Below are positions 1 through 7,400 of a DNA stretch of 8,834 nt, piece by piece (position 1 is the first letter of the stretch; every line of letters starts with the position of its first letter). This DNA comes from an uncultured Odoribacter sp. Its GTDB lineage: Bacteria; Bacteroidota; Bacteroidia; Bacteroidales; Marinifilaceae. A program made the position numbers and the translations under genes. The stretch lies in NCBI GenBank assembly GCA_900548135.1, contig URJC01000087.1, forward strand, positions 1 to 8,834. Direction: 5' to 3'. Under the pieces are notes generated by a model. The model was not told where the DNA came from, made no database searches, and saw only the letters and a program-made list of their open reading frames with translations.

Positions 1-639
1 AAAGTAGCTTCAGCCTATCCTCCGGCTTATAATGTAGCCTTATTTTTTGATGAAAAGAGCAGTAGTTATGTGTACCTGGATCCGGATGGAGCCTTGCAAC
101 GTTTTGATCAGGTAACAGATGAAGGCGGAGTATTTCCTGTCACTCAGATGAACAAAGACCTGATCTTTATTTCAGCTGTATCCCAGCAGGGGAATAATTC
201 TGTTTTTTATGCCGTGGTACAGGACCGGACGACAAAGAAATACATGACTCAACAATTTGAATTTGGCATTTCCGGACGTGAAGCTTATCTGAAAACCATC
301 AGTGAGCAGGATTTTCCGGATATGATTGATCAGAATACTTGCTTTGCTGTTGGGTATAAGACGACTGATGTGTGGTATTCCAAAGGAAGTGTACTTTATA
401 AGTACAACCGTGACTTAAATGATACTCCGGAGTTATTTAAAGACTTCAAAACCGGAGCTATTCAGGCAATTGTGTTTAATCAGTATGGGGATCAGTATGG
501 GGTGATTGTGCAGAATGGACAGCAGTATGATTTTTATTGGGAAAGTACAGATGGCACAACCTTTTATTCGCAAACCGGTTTGGAAGGTCAGGTTAAACAT
601 TTGATTTATAAAGTGGGTTACGGATTTTATTATGAATAA
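1..639 (+). CDS. PKD-like family surface lipoprotein, 3' end only (N terminus outside window)
   Basis: The frame is open from the first base and ends at TAA 637-639, so about 212 C-terminal residues are present. The GTG at codon 24 is an internal valine, not a start. The visible part is rich in aromatic residues and beta-type repeats with a propeller-like rhythm, for example the short YVYLDPDG and LYKYNRD segments, and it ends in an aromatic-rich strand (GYGFYYE). This resembles the C-terminal part of Bacteroidetes PKD-like family lipoproteins, which are commonly encoded downstream of SusC/SusD and probably sit on the outer-membrane surface as accessory binding proteins. That assignment rests on general resemblance and context, not on a catalytic motif. 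The signal peptide and lipobox, if present, lie upstream of the window. The stop is only 3 bases before the ATG of the thioredoxin-like gene, so the two are almost certainly cotranscribed. Any other beta-rich surface protein remains possible. Confidence 0.6.
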   Translation, partial: KVASAYPPAYNVALFFDEKSSSYVYLDPDGALQRFDQVTDEGGVFPVTQMNKDLIFISAVSQQGNNSVFYAVVQDRTTKKYMTQQFEFGISGREAYLKTISEQDFPDMIDQNTCFAVGYKTTDVWYSKGSVLYKYNRDLNDTPELFKDFKTGAIQAIVFNQYGDQYGVIVQNGQQYDFYWESTDGTTFYSQTGLEGQVKHLIYKVGYGFYYE

Positions 640-642
640 GAT

Positions 643-2502
643 ATGAGAAAATATATTCTGTTATTGTTATGGCTTACCGGGGGAGTGTGGCAGGCTTATT
701 CCCAGCAGCAAGTGGAGAATGAATTGAAGAGGTATAATGATTATGTCATTGGATTGTCTTGCTATAGGACTTCGGCTGAACTGACTATGACGATCAGCCA
801 AAAATTTATGGAAGGGGATATTCCGGAGGTACGTCGCTTGTCTGCCCAGAGGGAGATGTTACTGATGCAGTCGATAGATAGTGTACTGGCTTATCGTCCC
901 GGTGCCCGGAAAAGTGAGGCTGCTGCACAAATGGTGTGCCGGCTTGCCTTTAACTTGGGATTTGAGAATATCGGAAGGACATTAGAGCAGTTTGATCCGG
1001 GATTCAATCCCGTCTGTCTGCAGGAGATGAGAAGTAATTGGGAAAAAGAGAAAAAAGTACGTCCCGGTATGCCGGCTGCAGATTTTAAAGTGTTCGATAA
1101 GACAGGAAGAGAATATACTCTGGATAGTTTCAAGGGAAAATATATCTTTCTGGAATTCAGTGCTTCCTGGTGCAGTTGGTGTAAAAAGGAAATTCCTGCT
1201 ATTCGTAAGGCTTATGAGCAATTCAAAGATCAGGTCGTGTTTATTACGATTCATCTGGATGACAATAAGGACAAGTGGTTGAAGGACCTGGAGACGCATC
1301 AGGTTCCCTGGTACTGCCTGTCTGACTTGCAGGCCTGGAAAAGTCCGATGGCAAAAGCTTACAATATCAGTGGGGTACCCAATTGTTTCATTATTGGTCC
1401 TGACCGTTTGATCAAAGCAAAAGAACTCAGGGGTGTGGAAATTGTGAATAAATTGCAGGAATTGATTTCCGGGAAAGACGGCATTCATTTTTATACTACT
1501 GGTTTTCAGGAGGCTTTACAACAATCGAAGAAAAGTGGAAAACTAATTTTTATGGATTGTTATACTTCCTGGTGTGCCCCTTGTAAGATGATGAATACAA
1601 CGGTCTTTACAGATCCGGAAGTGGGGCGTTTTTTCAATGAGCATTTTGTTAATATTAAGTTTGACATGGAAAAAGGGGAAGGCAGAGAATTATCCAAACG
1701 TTATAGAATGCAGGTTTTCCCGACCTATTTGTTACTGGATGCAGAAGGAAATGAAGTACACCGGGTTGTAGGCGGACATGATGCTGCTGAATTTATAGCT
1801 TTGATCAAGAGTGGCATGCAAGCAGAAAATTCAATTGCCGGTATGCAGAAGCGTTTTGAGTCGGGAGAACGGGCCCCTGAATTTCTTCGTAGGTACATTG
1901 AAGTATTGGGAGGCGGTTATCGTTTTGATTGTATACCGGAAGTTTTGGATGCTTTATGCCGTCAGAATAAAAAAGAGATTTCTGAGGCAGATTGGCAGTT
2001 GATGCGCCGTTTTTTATCTGATCCTTCCTCTTATGCTTTCCGCTATGCTGCGGAGAACCGGAAACAATTACAGAAATACATACAGCCGGAAGAATTGGAA
2101 GCCTGGATACAGAAAGTATTGTATGTGCCGATTTTCAATGCTGTGAATGAGGCTGTTTTTGATGAGACGAAACATGATGCTGCCCGATTGTCGGCCTTGC
2201 GTGAGGACGTGAAAGTGATAAAGCCGGTACGCGCTGCTTATTTACAGGCTATCCTGGATTATTATGACGCTTATCATCAGGGGAAGATGAAGAAAGTGCT
2301 TTCTATTTACAGGAAACAATTTATGAACCTTCCGGGGGAAGACCGTTTTGGATTGACCATGCAATTGAATGCTATGTTGTGTGCAAAAGGAAACAAAACC
2401 GAATGTAAAGAAGGTTTGCGTATCTTTCATCAGATTTTTAATCCGGCAGATCCGATTCTCAAAAATTTTGAAAACGCTTTAAATAAAAAAATCAATTCAT
2501 AA
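643..2502 (+). CDS. Secreted tandem thioredoxin-fold protein (TlpA-like plus thioredoxin-like domains)
   Basis: This 619-residue protein has a signal peptide (about residues 1-20, hydrophobic LLLLW core, likely cut after AYS) and no lipobox cysteine, so a soluble periplasmic location is expected. Residues 21-135 form a helical N-terminal region. Residues about 138-275 form a TlpA/AhpC-TSA-like thioredoxin fold with active site WCSWC (Cys177, Cys180) and cis-Pro in GVPN (Pro246). Residues about 283-392 form a second thioredoxin fold with WCAPC (Cys311, Cys314) and cis-Pro in VFPT (Pro360). Residues about 395-619 are helical, of no family I recognise. The expected role is thiol-disulfide exchange, probably reduction, in the periplasm; the partner is unknown. 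It is the last gene of its operon, 3 bases after the lipoprotein gene and directly before a terminator. The first active site lacks the usual proline before the second cysteine. The ATG at 643 is chosen because the signal peptide follows it directly. Domain calls are firm; the substrate is not. Confidence 0.9.
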   Translation: MRKYILLLLWLTGGVWQAYSQQQVENELKRYNDYVIGLSCYRTSAELTMTISQKFMEGDIPEVRRLSAQREMLLMQSIDSVLAYRPGARKSEAAAQMVCRLAFNLGFENIGRTLEQFDPGFNPVCLQEMRSNWEKEKKVRPGMPAADFKVFDKTGREYTLDSFKGKYIFLEFSASWCSWCKKEIPAIRKAYEQFKDQVVFITIHLDDNKDKWLKDLETHQVPWYCLSDLQAWKSPMAKAYNISGVPNCFIIGPDRLIKAKELRGVEIVNKLQELISGKDGIHFYTTGFQEALQQSKKSGKLIFMDCYTSWCAPCKMMNTTVFTDPEVGRFFNEHFVNIKFDMEKGEGRELSKRYRMQVFPTYLLLDAEGNEVHRVVGGHDAAEFIALIKSGMQAENSIAGMQKRFESGERAPEFLRRYIEVLGGGYRFDCIPEVLDALCRQNKKEISEADWQLMRRFLSDPSSYAFRYAAENRKQLQKYIQPEELEAWIQKVLYVPIFNAVNEAVFDETKHDAARLSALREDVKVIKPVRAAYLQAILDYYDAYHQGKMKKVLSIYRKQFMNLPGEDRFGLTMQLNAMLCAKGNKTECKEGLRIFHQIFNPADPILKNFENALNKKINS

Positions 2503-2509
2503 AGCATGG

Positions 2510-2546
2510 GCGGCTCAGAGGAACAATACCTTTGAGCCGCTTTTTT
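2510..2546 (+). terminator. Rho-independent terminator ending the lipoprotein-thioredoxin operon
   Basis: A 12-bp stem (arms 2510-2521 and 2529-2540, GCGGCTCAGAGG against CCTTTGAGCCGC, with one G-T wobble) encloses the 7-base loop AACAATA. Six T residues (2541-2546) follow directly. It begins 7 bases after the thioredoxin stop codon. This is a textbook intrinsic terminator and separates the left operon from the sigma factor gene. Confidence 0.93.
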
Positions 2547-2559
2547 AGTTCTGTACAAA

Positions 2560-2590
2560 TTCGGATATTGTAACAAAAAAACTATCTTTG
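2560..2590 (+). promoter_or_regulatory. Putative Bacteroidetes housekeeping promoter for the ECF sigma gene
   Basis: TATCTTTG at 2583-2590 matches the Bacteroidetes -7 consensus TAnnTTTG exactly. TTCG at 2560-2563 is a one-mismatch version of the -33 TTTG element, with a 19-base spacer, which is the known spacing. Transcription would start near 2596, about 20 bases before the sigma ATG. It lies just after the terminator, as expected for the first promoter of a new unit. The -33 half is weak, so the call rests mainly on the -7 half. Confidence 0.62.
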
Positions 2591-2595
2591 GGCAT

Positions 2596-2614
2596 AATTA
2601 GGTGTGTACTAATT
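2596..2614 (+). promoter_or_regulatory. AT-rich inverted repeat in the sigma gene leader
   Basis: AATTAG (2596-2601) and CTAATT (2609-2614) are perfect 6-base complements around the 7-base spacer GTGTGTA. The repeat runs from about the predicted transcription start to one base before the ATG at 2616. It could fold as a weak RNA hairpin limiting translation, or serve as a protein site. With so few GC pairs it may also be chance. Confidence 0.3.
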
Positions 2615-2615
2615 G

Positions 2616-3158
2616 ATGGGAGAGATGAAAAAAAGCAGTAAATTCAAAAATTTCTTTGAGGATTTTTTCATTCCGGTATGCCGTTTTGTGGAAAGATATA
2701 TCCGGGAAGAAGAAGCTGCAACTGATATTGCACAAGAAGTTTTTGTAAAAGTGTATGAAAGGTGGGGGGAGTTTGAGACAATTGATCATGCCAGGGCTTT
2801 TTTGTACACTATTGCGCGTAATTTGGCACTGGACGATCTGAAACATAAGAAGGCTCAGGATAATTATATACAGTCCTTTCCCGAGAATAATGAGACTGTA
2901 GAGCATGCTTTCCTAAAAGAAGTGACCCGACAAGAAACTTTTCGTATTTTATATTCGGCGATAGATCATTTGCCAGCCCAGACCCGTCAGGTTATATTGT
3001 ATAGTCTTGAGGGACTTTCTGTACAGGAGGTGGGGGACCGAATGGGGATTTCTGCCAATACGGTGAAAACCTTGAAAAAAAATGCTTATGCATCACTTCG
3101 TAATTTACTTTCCCGGGAATATCTGGTATTCTTGATTGTTTTTTTGGAAAAATTTTAA
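2616..3158 (+). CDS. ECF (sigma-70 family) RNA polymerase sigma factor, Bacteroidetes type
   Basis: The protein has 180 residues, typical of ECF sigma factors, which carry only regions sigma2 and sigma4. Sigma2 spans about residues 10-80: DIAQEVFVKVYERW (37-50) binds core polymerase and the ARAFLYTIARNLALDDLK stretch (59-76) covers -10 recognition and the end of the region. Sigma4 spans about 108-165, with HLPAQTRQVILYSLEGLS leading into a helix-turn-helix (VGDRMGISANTVKTLKK, 139-155) that would read the -35 element. The last residues (169-177, YLVFLIVFL) are strongly hydrophobic, as often seen in the large Bacteroidetes ECF group paired with FecR and SusC. It should direct transcription of the downstream transporter genes when freed by the FecR protein encoded 68 bases later. 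The start is ATG 2616; an in-frame ATG at 2625 (MKKSS) is equally possible, and a TTG at 2613 is less likely. The target promoter cannot be identified with confidence. Confidence 0.95.
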   Translation: MGEMKKSSKFKNFFEDFFIPVCRFVERYIREEEAATDIAQEVFVKVYERWGEFETIDHARAFLYTIARNLALDDLKHKKAQDNYIQSFPENNETVEHAFLKEVTRQETFRILYSAIDHLPAQTRQVILYSLEGLSVQEVGDRMGISANTVKTLKKNAYASLRNLLSREYLVFLIVFLEKF

Positions 3159-3207
3159 TAAAATTTTTAGTCTTTATTCACCCGTTGCTGAGGAGATATC
3201 GTCTTTA

Positions 3208-3224
3208 TAGTATAAATAATACTA
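3208..3224 (+). promoter_or_regulatory. AT-rich inverted repeat before the fecR-like start codon
   Basis: TAGTAT (3208-3213) and ATACTA (3219-3224) are perfect complements around AAATA and end two bases before the ATG at 3227. The surrounding sigma-to-FecR gap (3159-3226) has no TTTG and hence no housekeeping -7 element, which supports cotranscription from the sigma promoter. The dyad might affect FecR translation, or may be a chance product of AT-rich sequence. Confidence 0.25.
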
Positions 3225-3226
3225 AA

Positions 3227-4375
3227 ATGGAACGATTGGAAAAAAGATTTCGGGTGTCTCAGTGGATAGCAGAGGAATTTGCAGGGGTAAGCCATGAAGA
3301 ACATCAGGCTTTACTGGAGGATTGGCGGCAAGAGTCGGTTGAAAATGAGGAGGAATATCAGGAGCTGTTGTGTGAATTCATGCTGGGAAAAAATCAGCCA
3401 ACACTGGCAGACAAACGGAAGGGCCAACAGCAATGGGACAAATTTTCAATTGCATACGCGTCTGAAAGGAAATTGTTCAGACAGTGGATCGCTTATGCTG
3501 CCTGTCTGATTGTATTACTGGGGATAGGAGGAGTCTGGATTTTTAATCAAGGTAAACAGGAGGAGTTATCTGAAAAGGTTCTGCCGGCAACGGGAGATAT
3601 TTTACTAATTCTTTCTAATGGGAAAGAAGTGGTTTTAAATGGAGATTCTTTGCAAAAAATAGAAGAAAGTAAGACTGAAATTCAGGTTACTGGTAAAGTA
3701 ATCAGTTACTCGGGGAAAAAGGATGTGAAAGAAAGTGAGGTTTTCAATACTTTAATGATACCGGGTGGAGGAGAATTCCAGCTTGTATTGGCAGATGGTA
3801 CGCGGGTATGGTTGAATGCGCAGACTGAATTCCGTTATCCGGTGAATTTTACGGGAGATTCACGTCAGGTATACCTGAACGGAGAGGCCTATTTTGAGGT
3901 GGTTAAGGATGAAAGACGCCCTTTTATCGTGAGGACGGAAGCGGTGGATATACGGGTGTTGGGAACCTGTTTTAATGTGAACGATACCAGGGTGGACGGG
4001 ACGTTGGAGGTGACTTTGGTGGAGGGGAAGGTGGAGGTTGGCGACCGGGGAACAGCTCAGCGGGTTGTTTTGTATCCGGATGAGCAGGCACGGGTCCGGC
4101 AGGGACAGATAACCGTCCGTGATGTGGATGCAGGTTTGTACACCTCCTGGGTGAAAGGGAAGTTCTGTTTTGAAGGGGAGACGTTGGAGGAGATTGCCGC
4201 GCAATTGGAAAGATGGTATGGGGTCAGTTTCTTTTTTACACGCCGGGAATTGCAGGAAAGGAAGTTTACGGGTTCTGTTTTCCGGGACGAGAGTATAGAA
4301 CAGATTTTACGTTTGTTGGAGAAAACGGCTGATGTGCAGTGCCAAGTGAATGGCAGTGTGATAACAGTTAACTGA
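3227..4375 (+). CDS. FecR-family membrane anti-sigma factor (FecR plus DUF4974)
   Basis: The protein has 382 residues from ATG 3227. A TTG 42 bases upstream would only add an untypical Arg- and Tyr-rich leader and is rejected as the start. Residues 1-85 form a charged cytoplasmic helical region that should bind the sigma factor. One membrane helix spans about 86-106 (IAYAACLIVLLGIGGVWIF). A linker follows, then the periplasmic FecR domain (about 175-275), with the typical VLADGTRVWLNAQTEFRYP and GEAYFEV segments. A DUF4974 domain (about 312-381) comes last; in this family it contacts the STN domain of the cognate transporter. It relays ligand occupancy of the outer-membrane transporter to the ECF sigma factor encoded just upstream. 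Gene order sigma-FecR-SusC-SusD is the standard arrangement. Whether it acts purely as an inhibitor or also helps activate sigma, as FecR does for FecI, cannot be told from sequence. Confidence 0.95.
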   Translation: MERLEKRFRVSQWIAEEFAGVSHEEHQALLEDWRQESVENEEEYQELLCEFMLGKNQPTLADKRKGQQQWDKFSIAYASERKLFRQWIAYAACLIVLLGIGGVWIFNQGKQEELSEKVLPATGDILLILSNGKEVVLNGDSLQKIEESKTEIQVTGKVISYSGKKDVKESEVFNTLMIPGGGEFQLVLADGTRVWLNAQTEFRYPVNFTGDSRQVYLNGEAYFEVVKDERRPFIVRTEAVDIRVLGTCFNVNDTRVDGTLEVTLVEGKVEVGDRGTAQRVVLYPDEQARVRQGQITVRDVDAGLYTSWVKGKFCFEGETLEEIAAQLERWYGVSFFFTRRELQERKFTGSVFRDESIEQILRLLEKTADVQCQVNGSVITVN

Positions 4376-4391
4376 AGGGATGAAATAAAAA

Positions 4392-4425
4392 CAACCGGCA
4401 CCTGCTTAGAAACGAGTGCCGGTTG
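4392..4425 (+). promoter_or_regulatory. 10-bp hairpin in the fecR-susC gap
   Basis: CAACCGGCAC (4392-4401) and GTGCCGGTTG (4416-4425) pair perfectly around a 14-base loop. It starts 17 bases after the FecR stop. On the + strand no T tract follows (GATAAAATAAAT), so it is not a classical terminator for fecR. On the - strand the stem is followed at once by TTTTTATTTC, giving a terminator-like structure facing left. Possible roles are partial termination or mRNA 3'-end protection between the weakly expressed regulators and the abundant transporter, or blocking antisense transcription. The structure is clear; the role is inferred. Confidence 0.6.
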
Positions 4426-4494
4426 GATAAAATAAATCAACGCCGAATGGTCTGGGAAACTTGTCGGCATTAGTTTAATTAAACATTCAAAATT
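4426..4494 (+). promoter_or_regulatory. susC leader region, candidate ECF-dependent promoter zone
   Basis: The full gap 4376-4494 contains no TTTG at all and therefore no housekeeping -7 element, which fits a promoter read by the ECF sigma factor encoded upstream. Visible features are GGGAAACTT near 4454-4462, which resembles the GAAC core of many ECF -35 elements, a 5-base inverted repeat (GCCGA 4442-4446, TCGGC 4464-4468), and the 12-base palindrome GTTTAATTAAAC (4473-4484). An A-rich stretch leads to the ATG at 4495 with no Shine-Dalgarno site. The exact promoter is not determined. Confidence 0.35.
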
Positions 4495-7400
4495 ATGAAA
4501 AAAAAACGATTGGGTTGCATTGAATTGAAGATTCCTTGCCGAAAAATGGTATTAATCATGAAATTATCTTTTTTTCTGTTTTTTTGTTTTCTGTTTCAGG
4601 TGCAGGCAACTGTAAATGCCCAGTTGCAAACCGTGTCTCTACACTTGAACGGGGCATCTGTGTTGGAGGGTATCCGGCAATTGAAGAAGCAGACGGCATT
4701 AGATTTCTTTTTTTCCAATGATTTTGTGGATGTAGACAGAAAAATGTCGTTGCAGTTGAAGAATGTGTATTTGGAAGATGCCTTGGATCAGTTGTTGGGA
4801 GGGGGATATGATTATATATTTACAGACAGCCGGGTGATTATCAAACGGGCTGCAGAGTCACGGCCAGTTCCAGAGGAATTGGTGTTGACCGGAGTGGTCA
4901 AAGATATGAAAGGCACGCCACTGCCTGGAGTGACAGTTACCTTGAAAGGGACGGCTTTAGGCGTGGCTACAAATATGGATGGAAAGTGGACGTTACGGAT
5001 ACCTGCACAGAAGGAGGTGGCTTTGCTGTTTTCTTTTGTCGGTATGAAGACAAAAGAGGTGACCTGGCGTGGCGAAAAGGAGATGAAGGTTGTATTGGAG
5101 GAAGAGGTTATGGAGATGGACGAGGTGGTTGTCACCGGTATCTTCAACAAGCCCCGTGAGAGTTACACCGGAGCGGTGACCACAATTACAAATAAGGAGT
5201 TGAAAATTTTTAAGGGAGCCAATATGTTGCAGACGTTGCGTAATATCGATCCGGCATTTAACATTGTTCAAAACAACGCAATTGGTTCCGACCCCAACAA
5301 GCTACCTGAAATCAATTTGCGTGGTACTTCATCACTCCCCAAATCCGTGAATGAATTGAATCAGGGTATACAAGCTCAGTTGAATGCTCCGCTTATCATC
5401 ATGGATGGTTTTGAAATATCGTTGCAGAAATTGATGGATTTCAATGATGAGGATATTGAATCGGTGAATATTTTGAAAGATGCTTCTGCTACGGCTATTT
5501 ACGGTTCGCGGGGAGCCAATGGGGTCATTGTCATCACGACGGTAGCTCCGAAAGCCGGGGATTTGAAAATCCGTGTCAATGGCGGAATCAATCTGGAAGT
5601 GCCTGATCTGACGTCTTATGATTTGCTGAATGCCAGGGAAAAATTGGATTTTGAAAACAAGATGGGGTATTATACTTCAAAGAACAATGCAGAGCATGTG
5701 CGTTTGCAGAAGATGTATAATGAATTGTTGCTGGATGTACAGAATGGGGTGGATACCTATTGGTTGAGCAAACCTTTGCGTGTGGGTATCGGACAGAAGT
5801 ATAATTTGAATCTGGATGGCGGTAGCCGGGAATTCCGCTGGGCGGTGTCTTTGGGGTATTCCCAAACTTCCGGTGTCATGAAAGGTTCACAGAGGGATAA
5901 TTTTGACGGTTCGGTGACTTTGAGTTATACCTTGAAAGATGTATTGTTCCGGAATCAGACCAGATATTCCAATAATGTTGCACAGGATTCCAAGTATGGC
6001 AGTTTCTCTTCTTATGTACAGATGAATCCTTATTGGCGCCCTTATGATGAAAATGGAAAACCTATCAAGGATTACCGGACGCCTAATAACCGTATTTTTC
6101 CGAATCCGTTATACAATGCATCCTTGAATATGCATAATAAGAACAAAACGGCTCAGATTATCGATAACTTTTCATTGGAATGGAATCACCGTTCCGGTTT
6201 CCGCTTGAAAGGACGTTTAGGATTGACCAAGACTTTTAAAGAGGATAATGATTACAAACCTGCCAAGCATACCGATTTTGATAGTTATGAAGGAGAGGAT
6301 TATTTCCGCCGTGGTACTTATTCACTTTCCACCGGGCAGTCCTGGGCCTGGGATGGTAATATCACCTTGAGTTATTCTAAAGTTTTGCGGGAGAAGCATC
6401 AACTTTATTTTGGTGCGGATGCTTCGGCTGGAGAGACCAGCAATTATTCCTATTCCATTGTTGCCGAAGGATTCAATAATGAAAATTATGATTTCTTTGG
6501 GAAAGGTGCTGCTTATAAGGATAAACCGGGCGGGTCAGAGAGTACTACGCGTCGTGTCGGATTTACAGGCACCTTTAATTATACCTATGACAACCGTTAT
6601 TTTGTGGATGGTTCCGTGCGTATGGATGGCGCTTCTACTTTTGGCGGAACCAATAAGTTTGCTCCTTTCTGGAGCGTGGGCGCCGGTTGGAACCTCCATA
6701 AGGAGAAGTTCATCAGGAATACCGGATTGTTCAGCACTTTGCGTCTGCGTGCCAGTTTCGGGCAGACCGGTTCGCAGCAATTCGCTCCATACGAGTCTTT
6801 GACTTCTTATGATTTTTATTTGGATGACCGTTATATGTTATGGAATGGCGCCAAATTGAAGGGACATGCCAATGAAGATTTGAAATGGCAGACAACCAAT
6901 CAGTTTAATGCCGGTGTGGAGATCGGGTTGTGGGGCAACCGTTTGTCTTTCCAGGTGGATGTGTACAATAAAAAGACAATAGACCTGTTGTCAACGATTA
7001 ATGTGCCGACTTCTACCGGTTTTGGGACCTATACCGCCAATATCGGTGAGGTGAGGAACCGTGGTTTTGAGGGAAAGATCAGCGGTTACCTGATCCGGGA
7101 TACAGAACGCCAGATTATGTGGAGTATGACAGGAAATATCACGCATAATGTGAATGAGATATTGGAATTATCGGATGCCATCAAGAAGCAGACTGCGAGT
7201 GCTATGCAGCAGGACAAGGACCTGGCGTTACTTTATGAGGGGGAGTCCATGACTTCCATTTATGCCGTTCCCTCTTTAGGAGTGGATCCGGCAACCGGTA
7301 GTGAAATTTTTTTAGACAGGGAGGGGCGTCCTACTTATACCTGGCATGCCAACAGCAGACGGTTAGCCGGAAACTCAGAACCTAAATACCGGGGCAATAT

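Noticed and set aside
982..1488. Open frame of 168 codons on the - strand
   Set aside because: It lies wholly within the thioredoxin-like gene, whose domains and motifs are clear. The antisense translation shows no recognisable family.
643..2502. Double-thioredoxin gene as an artefactual fusion of two genes
   Set aside because: The frame is continuous, there is one signal peptide, and the second domain follows the first through a short natural linker with no remnant of a second signal sequence.
3185..3226. TTG start for the FecR-like protein
   Set aside because: It would add 14 unusual residues over the AT-rich gap. The ATG at 3227 gives the normal N terminus (MERLEKRF).
4392..4425. Hairpin as a standard terminator of fecR
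   Set aside because: No T tract follows on the + strand, so intrinsic termination there would be poor. It is kept only as a structural element of uncertain role.
4057..4470. Open frame of 137 codons on the - strand over the fecR 3' end and the gap
   Set aside because: It overlaps the conserved DUF4974 coding region, shows no domain and has no plausible leader, so it is an antisense shadow.
6410..6802. Open frame of 130 codons on the + strand in another frame
   Set aside because: It lies inside the SusC barrel coding sequence. Its translation is low-complexity, rich in Leu, Pro and Arg, with no family resemblance.
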